DNA from: Flammula alnicola
Taxonomy: Eukaryota > Basidiomycota > Agaricomycetes > Agaricales > Strophariaceae
Direction of reading: 5' to 3'
Assembly: GCA_015499995.1 (NCBI GenBank)
Contig: JADNRV010000200.1
Span: 1-64,000 of the forward strand
DNA length: 64,000 nucleotides
Position 1 is the stretch's first letter; the number at the start of each line of letters is the position of its first letter. The position numbers and the translations under genes are program-made. Below, piece after piece: positions 33,825 through 46,013 of the stretch. The notes under the pieces are model-generated. The model saw nothing but the letters and a program-made list of their open reading frames with translations. It did no database searches and was not told where the DNA came from.

Positions 33825-34688
33825 CAGGCTCCTAAACCATCCTCTCGTTCGAGAATCCTCTTCATATAGGGTAGATAGGATGTTATCTAATCTTTGTTAT
33901 CTAAGGACAAATAAATGACAACAGAACTTACGATGGGGATTCTCGATAGAGAGGCTGGCCTATTTTGGATTCGGTGATCTCGGGCATACCTTCTAACACC
34001 CAACGTAGGGTTTATGTTTAGTAGATTCAACTTCATTATATTTTGATGTGTCAGCACATATCAACAGACGTTCGCGTCAATACTATCACGTGTCGGGTGT
34101 TTAAAAATCGAGAATATCAGAGAATATCTCAACGGCTACTCAACCTACAGGCTTGAAATTTGGCACGAATATTTTAGTATGCACCTTAAGTGCCTCTGAG
34201 AAGTTTCATGCTTTTTGAGTGAGGCCACGCAGCACTAGGGCAGAAATAGGCCTTTTTTGACACATCTTTCATGAATGGCAGAGTCAAAACCTAAGAAATC
34301 TGCCCCGTAATTTTATGAGAGGTCCAAATACATTCCTAGAATATATATAACCTGGTTTTATTGTCATTATTATGCCAATGAACCTCCTGGGCAAGCAGAA
34401 TGTGGCTGGTCTCCTTTTCCGGATGTGACCAAACGGTGACCTTTGGTGATTGATGTGCTGACACATCAAAATATAATGAAGTTGAATCTACTAAACATAA
34501 ACCCTACGTTGGGTGTTAGAAGGTATGCCCGAGATCACCGAATCCAAAATAGGCCAGCCTCTCTATCGAGAATCCCCCATCGTAAGTTCTGTTGTCATTT
34601 ATTTGTCCTTAGATAACAAAGATTAGATAACATCCTATCTACCCTATATGAAGAGGATTCTCGAACGAGAGGATGGTTTAGGAGCCTG
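33825..34688. mobile_element. Long-TIR MITE nested at the left end of the transposon
   Basis: Two arms of about 235 bp (33825-34059 and 34453-34688) are nearly perfect reverse complements, with about 390 bp between. The ends read CAGGCTCC...GGAGCCTG, and both flanks are the same 9 bp, ATATATAGT (33816-33824 and 34689-34697). Long arms plus a 9 bp duplication fit a Mutator-like MITE; the CAGG start would also fit hAT. No coding capacity. Near-identity of the arms points to a recent insertion. Confidence 0.9.
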
Positions 34689-34693
34689 ATATA

Positions 34694-34748
34694 TAGTCTG
34701 ATTTGACGCGCGGTGGTCAACCCGTAGCTCGATTTTGCGTCACGTGTA
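34694..34748 (+). repeat. Left inner terminal inverted repeat of the DUF6589 transposon
   Basis: Begins TAGTCTG and includes CCGTAGCTCGATTTTGCGTC and CACGTGTA. It pairs imperfectly with 40416-40470 in reverse complement. Its first bases overlap the MITE target duplication. Confidence 0.8.
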
Positions 34749-34778
34749 ATATCCCGTTATGGTAATGGGTCAGAATCG

Positions 34779-37700
34779 ATGCCTCATTTCGTTATCTCTC
34801 ACACCATGTCATCGAGCAACCATGTCTTTCGTGGTACTCCTCAGACCACCCCCGGTCCCAAATCCTCTCGTTACAGCTTGCCAACCACTCCATACCCCCC
34901 TGCACCATTCCAACCATCCACTCCTTCCACGGCTACCTATCAGTTCACGATGTCAACTCCTGGCAATTACTTCAACGAGACACCAAATTTTGGCGCTTCG
35001 GGATCTCGGACATCGAAGCGCAAGTTCGACGACAAGGAAAATGTCCCTCTGCCCTTCTTCTCGCTGACTGGAACACCACAACCCCCGAAAAAGAAGAAGA
35101 AAAAGCCCGCCGCCTTCAACGACATCCCTGTGCCGCAGTCAATTGCCGAAAAACTCGATTTGATTTACGATGCCATCCAGCACGCCGGATGGGCATTAGG
35201 CCACTTCCAGTACTTCGCATTCGCGACAAAGGACGAGGACGGCAACAAACTCAGTCGATCAAAGCGGCACAGCGGGTTCGCTTCAACATTTCTGCAGGGC
35301 AAAGGAACGTACACGCCAGCGATGGTGCTTCAATTGTGGCAGGAAGGTCCAGATGGCAGGGCAGTTGCAGGATCGTCAGAGGATGCACTCATGTACTCTA
35401 CAACGGTACCGTATTTTCAAATGCATATTGCTCGTGTTGCGCTCTCTGCCTTTGCAGCTCAGATTGTTGAAAAGAAACTCGTGAAGGAAGCAAGGGAAGC
35501 TGTTAAAACGACAAGTGGACTTCATGCTACGTCAAAGAAACGGGCCACCGAACGCATGGAATGGGCAGATATTGGTGCAGCCACTGTGGCTCGCGTCGCG
35601 GGGGTTATCCAAAAGTACCAGCCACTTACTTGGGTGTATGTTAATCGGATTGCTGGATGCAATGGCAAACAATCCGAGGACACAGAAAAGAAACGACGGC
35701 CGACAGAAACAGTGCGTTTATTTCGTCCAGAATAAATGCTGTTAACTGAACTCCTTTTCAGGTCGCCACACATGCAATCTCGACGTTGAATTTCACACGC
35801 AATAACGAAGCTCGTCTTCTTCCCCTCGCGCGTGGTCTCCTGTACTTCGCGTTCTCTGCTCCAGCCGATCTCATGGCGTATGGAAGCCGGATTGGTGATA
35901 TGCCCGCCTACAGCACTGTTCAAAACGCTCTGAAGGGCCTCGCCATCCACGAAAGCCGGGTTACCGCAGATCATGCATCCGATCTCCAGAAATGGGGCTC
36001 GCTCCAACTCGACAATGTGCAGAACTATCACCGAGTGCGAGATGCCTGCATAGGCCGGAGCAATAAGATGAACATTGGCACTGCTGGAATCTACTGCGAG
36101 CTCGGTGACGACATTGACCTCACGGCGGCTGATTTGGACGACAAACGTCGACGAGTTGCGGAGAACAAGCGCGCCAATGTTTCCGTTGATGACCTACTTG
36201 CCATGATCGACCAAACCCACCTCGATACAGTCTTTTCTCTCCACTGGCTACGCGTCCTCATTAACAGCATTCCGGCGTTGGAAAAGTGGAAGCCACATTT
36301 GGCAATGCTGTTTAAAGAGAAGGCTACGAAGCTACAGCTACCAGCAAAAGCCACGAAGGTCCATCCTCTCGCATCAAATGGCAAGAATGAGACGATCACG
36401 ACAGAGCTCAAAGACTGCATGTTCGATTTTCTCGGGCAGATGGGACAAAAGGATGGCAATTACGCGCGGCGGTTGGTCATTGCTGGCGGTGATGGATTGA
36501 CATTCCAGAAGATGATCGAGCTCCAGCGCTATCTGCAGTTCCACAAGGACCCCTTCCAAAGTCTCGAAATTCTCGAACCTGTGCTTTCGTTATGGCATAC
36601 AGAGTGGACAGATGTCAGCCGGATCTTCGAGACCCATTGGGATGGTCTGTTGAGCAGTGATCCTTCCTCTATCGGCCATAGCGCTGCTCATATCAATCGC
36701 TCGGAGCCTTCTAACCTAAAGAAGGTGGATTATGATGCAGCCTCTGCACTTATGTATCTGGTTCTCGAGGTCCGAATGTTGGACTGTTGGCGGTATGTCT
36801 CACACTATTTCAGACATAAGATAGCTACTAATAAGCTACCTCTCTATTCCAGGAACCATTTCGAGTGCCAGGATCTCTTTCTGCACTTTCAGAAGCTCGC
36901 TGTGGATGACAAGTCACCTGACATTGAAGACCTATTACTCAGTGCACGCAAACTCCACCGCGCCTTCTCGAGCACCCGCGCAATATATTTTGCCCTGAGT
37001 GACACGACTTCCAGCACCGAATGGTCCAATTCTGTGCCACTTGGCCCAGCCTGGATAAAGGACGACGACCCTCCTACCAACGCCATCGATGCAATTTTGA
37101 CTGCAGATCCCACGAAGAAGGCCAAAAGCTCAAAAAAGAAACCGCCTGTCTTTGTCCGCCATCCGAACGGTGATCGAGTACTCGCCAACTCTATCACTTT
37201 CATGCGTGATGCCCTCACTTCACGTGAAATGTCTTACGCCATTGCCAACGGCGATGTTGGTCGTGTATATGAAATCATGAAAGTATGTGTTCCTTTCACA
37301 GCTTATGTCTTTGGCAAAATCTCACGGACTTCCAGATCTTGTTATTCACGTTCTCGGGCTCAAGTCACACAAAGTACTCAAGCTATCTACTCGAAACAAT
37401 CTGTCGCCTTGAGCTAGAATCTAGCCCTTCTCTCCGTGAAGCTATCCTGAAGACAACCATTGTCAACCTTTCAGGGCGTGCAGGTTCGTTTTCGGCAGCC
37501 GACTTGATCCAGGAATTCTTCAATCGCCTGCTGGAAGCCATCGTCGAGAAGAAAGGAGTCGAATATGGCAATACATTCATCCGAGACGTGGTCTCTCGCA
37601 ACCTACACCACTTTGCACGTATCAAGCTTGATTTACGTGCAGGCGTCGGACTTTCGAAACGCAGCGGGCGTCATACCGCGCCTCATCTCAACCCCGAAAT

Positions 37701-38109
37701 CAGGACATTGCTGGATGTATACCTTGACTGCAAACTTCACCACCGCTGTCCTGGCCGCGTTTACGACAACAAGGACAAGGACAACTTTCAACACGGGGTT
37801 ATCAAACTCCGCGGAGGTAAGTTAAAAAAGTGGATTTTCGACACGACAAATACGCGAGGCATTCAATCGAAGGGGATGTCCAGTTCAACACCTAATGACG
37901 AGCCAGATAGTGACATGTCAGAGGACGAGGAACCTGAAGACGACATCGAATCACCGCCACTTGCATCACTCGCTCCGATCGCTTATCGTGAAATAATTGA
38001 CGGAGAACTTGTTCTTGGGACTTTCGATGTTCTGGAAGACGTCGACACGTGGATTTCGGAACTGGCCAAAGATATTGAACCATCAGACGATGAGATGGAT
38101 GTAGATTGA
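34779..38109 (+). CDS. DUF6589-family protein, candidate transposase
   Basis: Four exons (34779-35711, 35762-36792, 36853-37282, 37336-38109) give about 1055 residues; an in-frame ATG at 34806 is an alternative start. The first 100 residues are Ser/Thr/Pro-rich with a Lys run (KKKKKK), plausibly a nuclear localisation signal. The DUF6589 core has 'LQLDNVQNYHRVRD' (Asp about 395) and 'IAGGDGLTFQKMIELQRYLQ' (Asp about 555). These are spaced like the first two catalytic Asp of an RNase H-fold transposase, with an acidic 'LEILEPVLSLWHTEW' block after. The C-terminus is acidic. I recall DUF6589 as a family expanded in basidiomycete genomes. The transposase role here is inferred from the TIRs, direct repeats and these motifs, not proven. 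Confidence 0.75.
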
Positions 38110-38128
38110 CACGGTAAATGTATGATCT

Positions 38129-40264
38129 CTATTCTACGATGGTGATGTTTCCGTTTCTGACATTTATTTTCCAGATGATCGATGTAGATGGTGTTTTTTC
38201 GGATGGTGCTGGGAGTGTAGACTCTGAATCAGGTTCTTTGAGGTCCTCGCAAAGGTCCGCAGTGACATTTTCGGTTGGCTCGGTTGTGCGTTCGATTCCT
38301 TTTTTCTTCGCTGTGGCTTCTGTTCGCATGATATTAAATTGCTCGCGCAGGTTTTTGCACAGGATCAAGAGGTCGCCTTTGTATGGAACCAAATACTTCT
38401 TTTGCGCAGCAATGTTATCGAGATCATGCAATTCTTGAATTGAGTAGATCTGATCTATTATGCTTTTGATTGTCTCGTCTGGTAGAAAGGCCTGAGGAGG
38501 GAAAAAGCCATGTGTTTGCGATGACGCGTTGCTGAATAATAGCCATCGGAAACCCTCCAATTCAGTTTTCGCTTTTTCGCGCATTTCCTTGCTGATTCCT
38601 TCGCCTCGCTTGGCTCTATGTGCTGTAGCTGGTCCAGCTTCTGTGCCAGTATTTGTCTCGGGAGCTGGCTCGGAGGTGGTTTGCGATGGCGGGCAACACT
38701 TGACTCCGTTGCATGTGCACTTTTTGGGTCGATGAACAGGGGGAGTTTCTTGGCAGATAGAACACAGGCAAGGGATATCTTTGGTCGGATTTTGATATAT
38801 ATTGTCAAGGAAGGTGTTTTTGCACTCTGCGAGAAGTAAGAGTGCGATGCTGACATCCATTTTATCTTCTTCTTTAGTCTTGTCGCTTCTCTTCTTTCCG
38901 ATGGTGGCAGATGCTTCTAGAATGCTATTTGCCTCGATCTCGATGCCTTCACGTGCTGCAACTCTATGTGCCGTCGCCAGAGCTGTTTGGGTGTAGTATA
39001 AGAAGCCTCGAGGATGGGGAACAGCCTTTTGATTGCGGCCAACACGCCCAATCTTCTGGACAAACTCGTCGATGTCTGAGGGCTCGCCGATAATAACAGC
39101 ATCTCGTGTGTATTTGCTGTCCCATCCGACACTGAGAACATCTGTTGCAATCGTTATTGATGCTGGATTTCCACCAGCATTCAATAGATCAAGCGTGTCA
39201 GAATTGTATGAAGGCCAATTTAGGGAGTTAAAGAGCCGTATCCGTTTATCGAGGCCAAGGAGACCTTTTTCGCTGGCTCGCTTCCAAAGATAGCTGGCGA
39301 CACGGAATCCTAGGCTGATGGTTTTGCAGAAAATAACAGTATGTTCTCCCTCATCGAGAATCCAGTCCAACTCGGGGAACTTATTGCCTCCTATCCCAGA
39401 TTTCATCTGGCGGAAGATTAACTGGATGTCGTGACGCATATTGGTGCGTCGTAGAATGCTGTATTTGCCTTCTTTGAGCCCAAGGGTCTCGCAAACATAT
39501 TCTGTTATTGGCCCAGGTCGCAATGTAGCACTGGTTCCGAGGATTTGGATAGGTTGTCCTTCTCTTGTTGGCAGACGAGCGCGAACAAGACCGATTTGAC
39601 GAAAGCAGGGGCGGAAGGACTTTCCCCACCAATGGAGAAGATGTATTTCATCGATTCCAAACATGGATATGCGAGCCGTGAAGTCTTTTTGCTCGAGAAG
39701 GCGTCCAAACTCTGCGGACTGGAGTTCTTCAGGAGACAAAAGGAGCATTGTCGGCACTTCCTTTGCTTCAGCCCATAAGTCAACCTTTTGCGCCCTTGCT
39801 ATTGTTGATGTATCTGAATTGATAACCAGTGTCTTGAGGCCAAATCCGACCATGTTTCTTCTCTGCCGGTTCAATGTTATCTTATTAGATCATGGAAGAA
39901 TAGTCAGTAAAATATTGCTTACCATATCTTCTTGTAATGCTTTTGTCGGACATATAAGTAACATACAAGGGTTTTTGGAGAATTTCCGTTCTCCAAGACA
40001 GAGAGAGGGATCTTCTGCCAGGGCAGATATGACCAGCATCAGGAAACTATAAAACCCTGTCTTTCCTGTACCTGTGGCCATTGTTACCAGGAGATCACCT
40101 CCGTCTAAGGCCTTCCCGATCCCTTCACATTGATAGTCGTGGGGCTGAATGGGCCGCGGTTTACATTGCTGAAGAATTTCACGAATTAAGACATGCCCTA
40201 GGGGTGTGTCATATATGGCTTGAGAGCGGAGAGGGCCTTCTGGGAGATTATTTGGGGGAGGCAT
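38129..40264 (-). CDS. Superfamily 2 DNA helicase (RecQ/DEAD-like) carried by the transposon
   Basis: Two exons (40264-39923 and 39880-38129) give 697 residues. Walker A is 'ATGTGKTG' (about 63-70), motif II is 'DEIH' (191-194), and motif III is like 'LGTSATLRPG'. The C-terminal RecA-like half has 'TVIFCKTISLGFRVASYLW', 'TIATDVLSVGWD' and 'VQKIGRVGR' (arginine finger region). A Cys-rich block 'CLCSICQE...CTCNGVKCC' follows, possibly zinc-binding. The order resembles RecQ-type helicases without a clear HRDC domain. It is convergent with the DUF6589 gene, 19 bp apart. It may assist transposition or repair of the donor site; this is inference. Confidence 0.85.
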
Positions 40265-40415
40265 GATGTTAGAAGACGATAAGATCGATCAGATAATAAA
40301 ATTTGTCTAAGATACATGCTTGCGATCACTCTAGGACTGCAAATTTGAATACTCATTCGCGTTAATTAAAGACCGCGTCGGCGTTATTTGGTTTGGATTG
40401 GCACATCACATGAAA

Positions 40416-40470
40416 TACACGTGACTCAAAATTGAGCTACGGTTCCGACCCCCTACGTAGAAACAGACTA
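40416..40470 (-). repeat. Right terminal inverted repeat of the DUF6589 transposon
   Basis: Ends CAGACTA. In reverse complement it shares TAGTCTG, CCGTAGCTCAATTTTGAGTC and ACGTGTA with 34694-34748. Confidence 0.85.
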
Positions 40471-40479
40471 ATCAAGCGC
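40471..40479 (+). repeat. Right 9 bp direct repeat (probable target-site duplication)
   Basis: ATCAAGCGC, identical to 33747-33755. It resumes the TM-P3 coding sequence with GAAGGACAC. Confidence 0.85.
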
Positions 40480-41225
40480 GAAGGACACAATCAAGCCTCC
40501 GCGGACGTATCTGGTTTAAGAACCCACATCGAACCTTTCCGAGATACCCTAGACAACAAAACGGGCGCCCTCAAATTTGATGCAGCCCGCCCATCCAGAA
40601 TGTCATCACCCCTTTCGTCGATGCCGAGGAAAAGTCAGCTGTCTCCGATTCCCTCTCGTCTGGCCCTACATCCTTCCAACGTTCGCTCCTCCACCTACGT
40701 GCTGGAGCCTCGTCCATTCAAAATATCATCGACCCGTTCACAGAACCCGACGCCCAGGAAAAGTCAGCCGTCCCCAACTCCGACCTCTTGTCTGGCACTG
40801 TCTCCTCACCACGGCTATATATCCATCTGCGTGCTAGAGCCTCATCCATCCAAAATATCATTGAACCGTTCATAGACCCGCAGGATGAAAAAGCGACGGA
40901 TATTAACCCATACCGGGATCCAGTGCCGCTGAACACGAACATGAACGAATCACAAACTACCACCGCACGCCCGCCGCTCGAATCGAATAACGACGCGATC
41001 GACGCTCAAATGAATTTATCGACGGACCGAACTCATGAAAGCGAAGCCGATGCAATCCAAGGAATTGGAGGACGAGAACTACCTCAGGGACCCCCAGTTC
41101 TTTCTTCAAGCAATAATCGCCAACCTTCGAGGATTGTGAGACACGCAGATAGCGGAGCGCGCCTGCCACAAATTGAAGAATCAGATGAAGTCTTGGAGTT
41201 GCCTCCCGAGTACACGGTTGAATGA
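40471..41225 (+). pseudogene. TM-P3 cytosolic tail, separated from its gene by the transposon
   Basis: Encodes the tail missing from TM-P3. Short repeats around '(I/V)(I/D/T)PF(V/I/T)(D/E)' appear: HIEPFRD, VITPFVD, IIDPFTE, IIEPFID. The longer unit 'SSIQNII(D/E)PF' with 'EKSAV' is repeated. The end is 'RHADSGARLP' ... 'LPPEYTVE', matching the TM-P1 and TM-P2 C-termini. A frame change between about 40550 and 40610 separates the first PF motif from the rest, so even without the transposon the tail would need one correction or an unseen intron. No promoter or start codon of its own is evident. Confidence 0.8.
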
Positions 41226-41491
41226 AGTATAAAGGGCAATTGAGCGAATCATGAGTGCAAAATGCACCGGGAAAGGGGCTCTGGAAGCAGATGCCCTTCT
41301 TAACCTACATCTTCCAGCGCGTGTAAGGGGGAGCTACGATTCCTCTTAAGAAATACTTAGAAACTAATATTGGCATATCGACGGCCCTTCTTCCTGCAGC
41401 GCGTATCTCATGTCGACGTCATACTCTATTCTCCTATAAATATCCGCATGGCTAGCATCCTACCTCGTCCATCTTGTTCTTTACGACCGCC

Positions 41492-43057
<1,566 letters not shown>

Positions 43058-43261
43058 GGCATAGAAAATCGATTCGGCTTTAGACTACAATATCGACGAG
43101 CCTGTATGATTTGAGCTTGTACAAGATTCGCACAATAGAATTTGCGTCGGAAGGAGAAGAAGTCGCATAAGCAGAAGCAAGAAGAAAAAGGAACGAGACG
43201 TCTCCGCCTCTGGCCACCTCGCCAGCGTCCCCGATGTCGTTCTAGATTGATGTCGCGACGC

Positions 43262-44885
43262 CTAGGTCGTGACCGGGTAGAGGTAGGCGTTGGGAAAGTG
43301 CTCTTTGATACGCTCGTCAAAGAGCCAGTAGAAGGGCGTCGCGTACGTGACGTCGATGGAATCTGTCTGGCCGGCACCGCCAGTGAGGAGGCCGACGATA
43401 CGTCCCTTGCCGTCAGCGATGATGGCGCCGGAATCACCCGGGGCGGAGAAGGCGCCATCCTTGTTACCGTACGGGTAGATGGCCAGCTCCATGGACGTCT
43501 CGTGAGCGCCGTCCTTGAAGTATTCGCGGATGAAAGACATGATGCCGGTAGCGCGACCGATGGTCACGCCGGTGCTGTTACCGTTCTTGACAACTAAGAG
43601 ACACTGTTCGCCGTTCGCGTCGAGCATTGTCGGGTGGCGCAGCTCGTCTTCCTTGATGACGTCTCGAAGCTGCAAGAGGCGGCCACGCGGATATTTGCAG
43701 GAGGTGCGGGCCGTGGGATGGGGGTACATCTTCAACGTAAAGTCGGCGACCGAAATCTTGGTGCCTGGATATAATAGTTAGACTAGACGACCTTAGTGAG
43801 ATAGATCGAAACGCACCTAGGTCGATCACATTGCCCTTAAAGGCCTTCCAGTCGATCTTCTCACCGTCGAGCTCGATGAGAGCCCAGTCCTCGATGAAGC
43901 GTTTGGGGCCGGTACCAACGGAAATAGGAGGGGAGTGGGCGACGTGGCCCAAGACGCGCTGGCTCTCTGCGCTCCAGTACTTCGTGACCTCACCGTGGAA
44001 CTCGTTTAGGGTGTTGATCGCCTCCTCCGCCTCCTGCAACAGGTCCTCAAACCTCTTCCGCTCCTTAGCCTCGGCCTCCCCCAAACCCTTAAGCTCCTCT
44101 TTGTAGTGGTCGACCAAAATAGCCTGGCGCTCGATCCCGAGCATGATGGACTTGAGTTCCTCCTGGAACGCTTTACTGCCGAGGAGGAGGACATCACGAC
44201 GAACCTGGCTGGCTTTCGTGCGGGAGTAGAGCTCATTACGGATAACGACATGCCGGGCCGTAAGGACGAAGACCTTAGCGCCTTCGCGGATGTAGATACC
44301 TCCGGTGCCCTCCAAGTGAGGAGTGGCTTGGGCAGCGATGTGCAGACCGAGTGCGGGAGTGAGTGGACTGCGTACGTCGGCGGTTGCGTGTACGGAGGAG
44401 ACGTAATTGAAGAGCTGCGGACCGGCGGACCGGGTGAAGAGCGACTCCCGGAACGCGACCTCGATGTCGGTGAGCTCAAACCCCTCGAGAAGTTTCTTGC
44501 AACCGACGGCCGCGACCTTGGCGTTCTCGCGGGAGAGAGACCCAGGCTTCACGCCCACCCAAAGAAAAACGGGACCGGCGTCCTTTTCGACCTCGGCGAA
44601 GCGGGTAACGTCGATAGTTGTCCACTTGACGTTAACGGAATCGAGGTACTCGGGGAACTGTGAACCTAGTTCGTCCCACACGTCTGCGATGGGATGTTCG
44701 CAGATTGGCCGAGCCTCCTTCGGCACGCGCTGCGCTTCGGGGCCGGTGGGCCTCTTCCACGGGGCCCCCGTATGGTAGACTGAGATGGGTTTGGAGGGCA
44801 AGCCATAGTAGTAAGACTTGGCCTCAAAATCGGCGTCAGAGTCCTGGGGCGAAGGAGGGGGAGTTTCGTCTGCGACGTCCATCAA
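43262..44885 (-). CDS. Trypsin-like serine protease with a coiled-coil insertion
   Basis: Exons 44885-43817 and 43764-43262 give 523 residues. A PA-clan triad can be placed: His212 in 'TARHVV', Asp333 in 'EDWALIEL' and Ser468 in 'PGDSGA', with 'GRIVGLLTGG' after the nucleophile. Between His and Asp lies a long charged helix (about 237-310, 'EELKGLGEAEAKERKRFEDL') predicted to form a coiled coil. The first 190 residues are a separate N-terminal domain that I do not recognise. There is no signal peptide, so it is intracellular. This architecture is unlike secreted trypsins; substrate and role are unknown. A second ATG (44882) directly follows the first. Confidence 0.8.
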
Positions 44886-46013
44886 GGTCGGAAATCAGGG
44901 TGGTGGTAGGAGAGAGAGGGGGATCCTGTGCTGTCTTGCTGAGCGACGACAATGCACGTGCTAAGGAAGGAGTAAATACGAGAAGGTGAGTACGGGAAGA
45001 TAGCAAAAAGCTAAAGGACTGACTTGCGAATAGTAATACGGGTGAGAGAGGCGACTGTGTATCGATATATCATTTGGTGGCGGAAGGAGGGGAAGTTTGG
45101 GCAATTCTTTCATGATTCGGAAGCCTCAAGGTTTCCTTTACTATAAGAACCGTTCAAAACCTACAAATGAGACAACCAATGTCAATTCTGCTGACTTCAT
45201 GTTGGTAGAACCTACACTCACAGCATATATCCCAAATGATGACTACAAATGCAAAAGGTTAACGCCATACCCGAACTTGATTTCGTCGCTAGTCTGCGAA
45301 AGGCCAGAAGGAGAAATTTTCAGTGAGAAAGAGGAGGACGATTAGAGGGAGATAAAAATTTCAATCAGGATTTGCTGACACGAAACGTCATGAACAGCGG
45401 AGTCTGCAGGAGTTGAGTCGGAGCATGGCCAGTTTATTTCTCCCGAATCAGTGCCTCAAAAGCCCATAGAAAAATTAAATTTCGACTATTTTCGTTGGCC
45501 ACGATTATCTGCTTATCGTAAAACATGCATAACCAACACGCCGTATTCAACGTTCATGACAAGCATTGTTCAAAGGACAGTCACGGTGTGCACGGGCCAC
45601 GGGCCTAAATCAAATCCAGGCTGGTTATTCACACGCGCTGTTGGCGCCGCTTGCGGTTCTTTTCTCCCCATATCCCTGATATTTTCCTTTCTAACCTGAA
45701 AAGCTCCTCTAGAAACGTCACTTGGCTCAAGAAAACTGACATTCGACGGAACCAGAGCATATTTACGACCAAAGAGGCCTACACCAGCAAAGTCTGACCC
45801 AGAGCGGACATTTGAGTCTGAGCTCGGAATCTTGAATCGGAGTGAGCTTTTTTCCTACTCCCTCCCGACCCAGGTTCTTCACTTTCTCTTTCACCGTCGT
45901 TTTGCGCTGACTCGTACTGATATGTTTTCTTCAATGTCGCCAGTAACGTCTTCCAGCGCCCGTGCCACGTATCGACCGTTGTCGGCGTGTGGAAGTTTTG
46001 CTGAACTACAAGG
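44886..46013. other. Intergenic between divergent protease and zinc-cluster genes
   Basis: Both genes are transcribed away from this region, so it holds their promoters. An open frame at 45097-45345 (plus) has no homology I recognise. Nothing else seen. Confidence 0.5.

Larger units (their letters stand above)
33756..40470. mobile_element. 6.7 kb DNA transposon with DUF6589 gene and SF2 helicase gene, inserted in TM-P3
   Basis: The element lies between two copies of ATCAAGCGC and splits one coding gene, so its outer limits are marked independently. The left end starts TAGTCT and the right end finishes CAGACTA. A longer pair of 55 bp imperfect inverted repeats joins 34694-34748 with 40416-40470. 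It carries two long tail-to-tail genes: a DUF6589 protein (plus) and a RecQ/DEAD-type helicase (minus), 19 bp apart. A MITE (33825-34688) sits at the left end and separates the outer TAGTCT from the longer left repeat, so the true left border (33756 or 34694) is ambiguous; the direct repeat favours 33756. I cannot assign it to a named superfamily. Confidence 0.8.
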
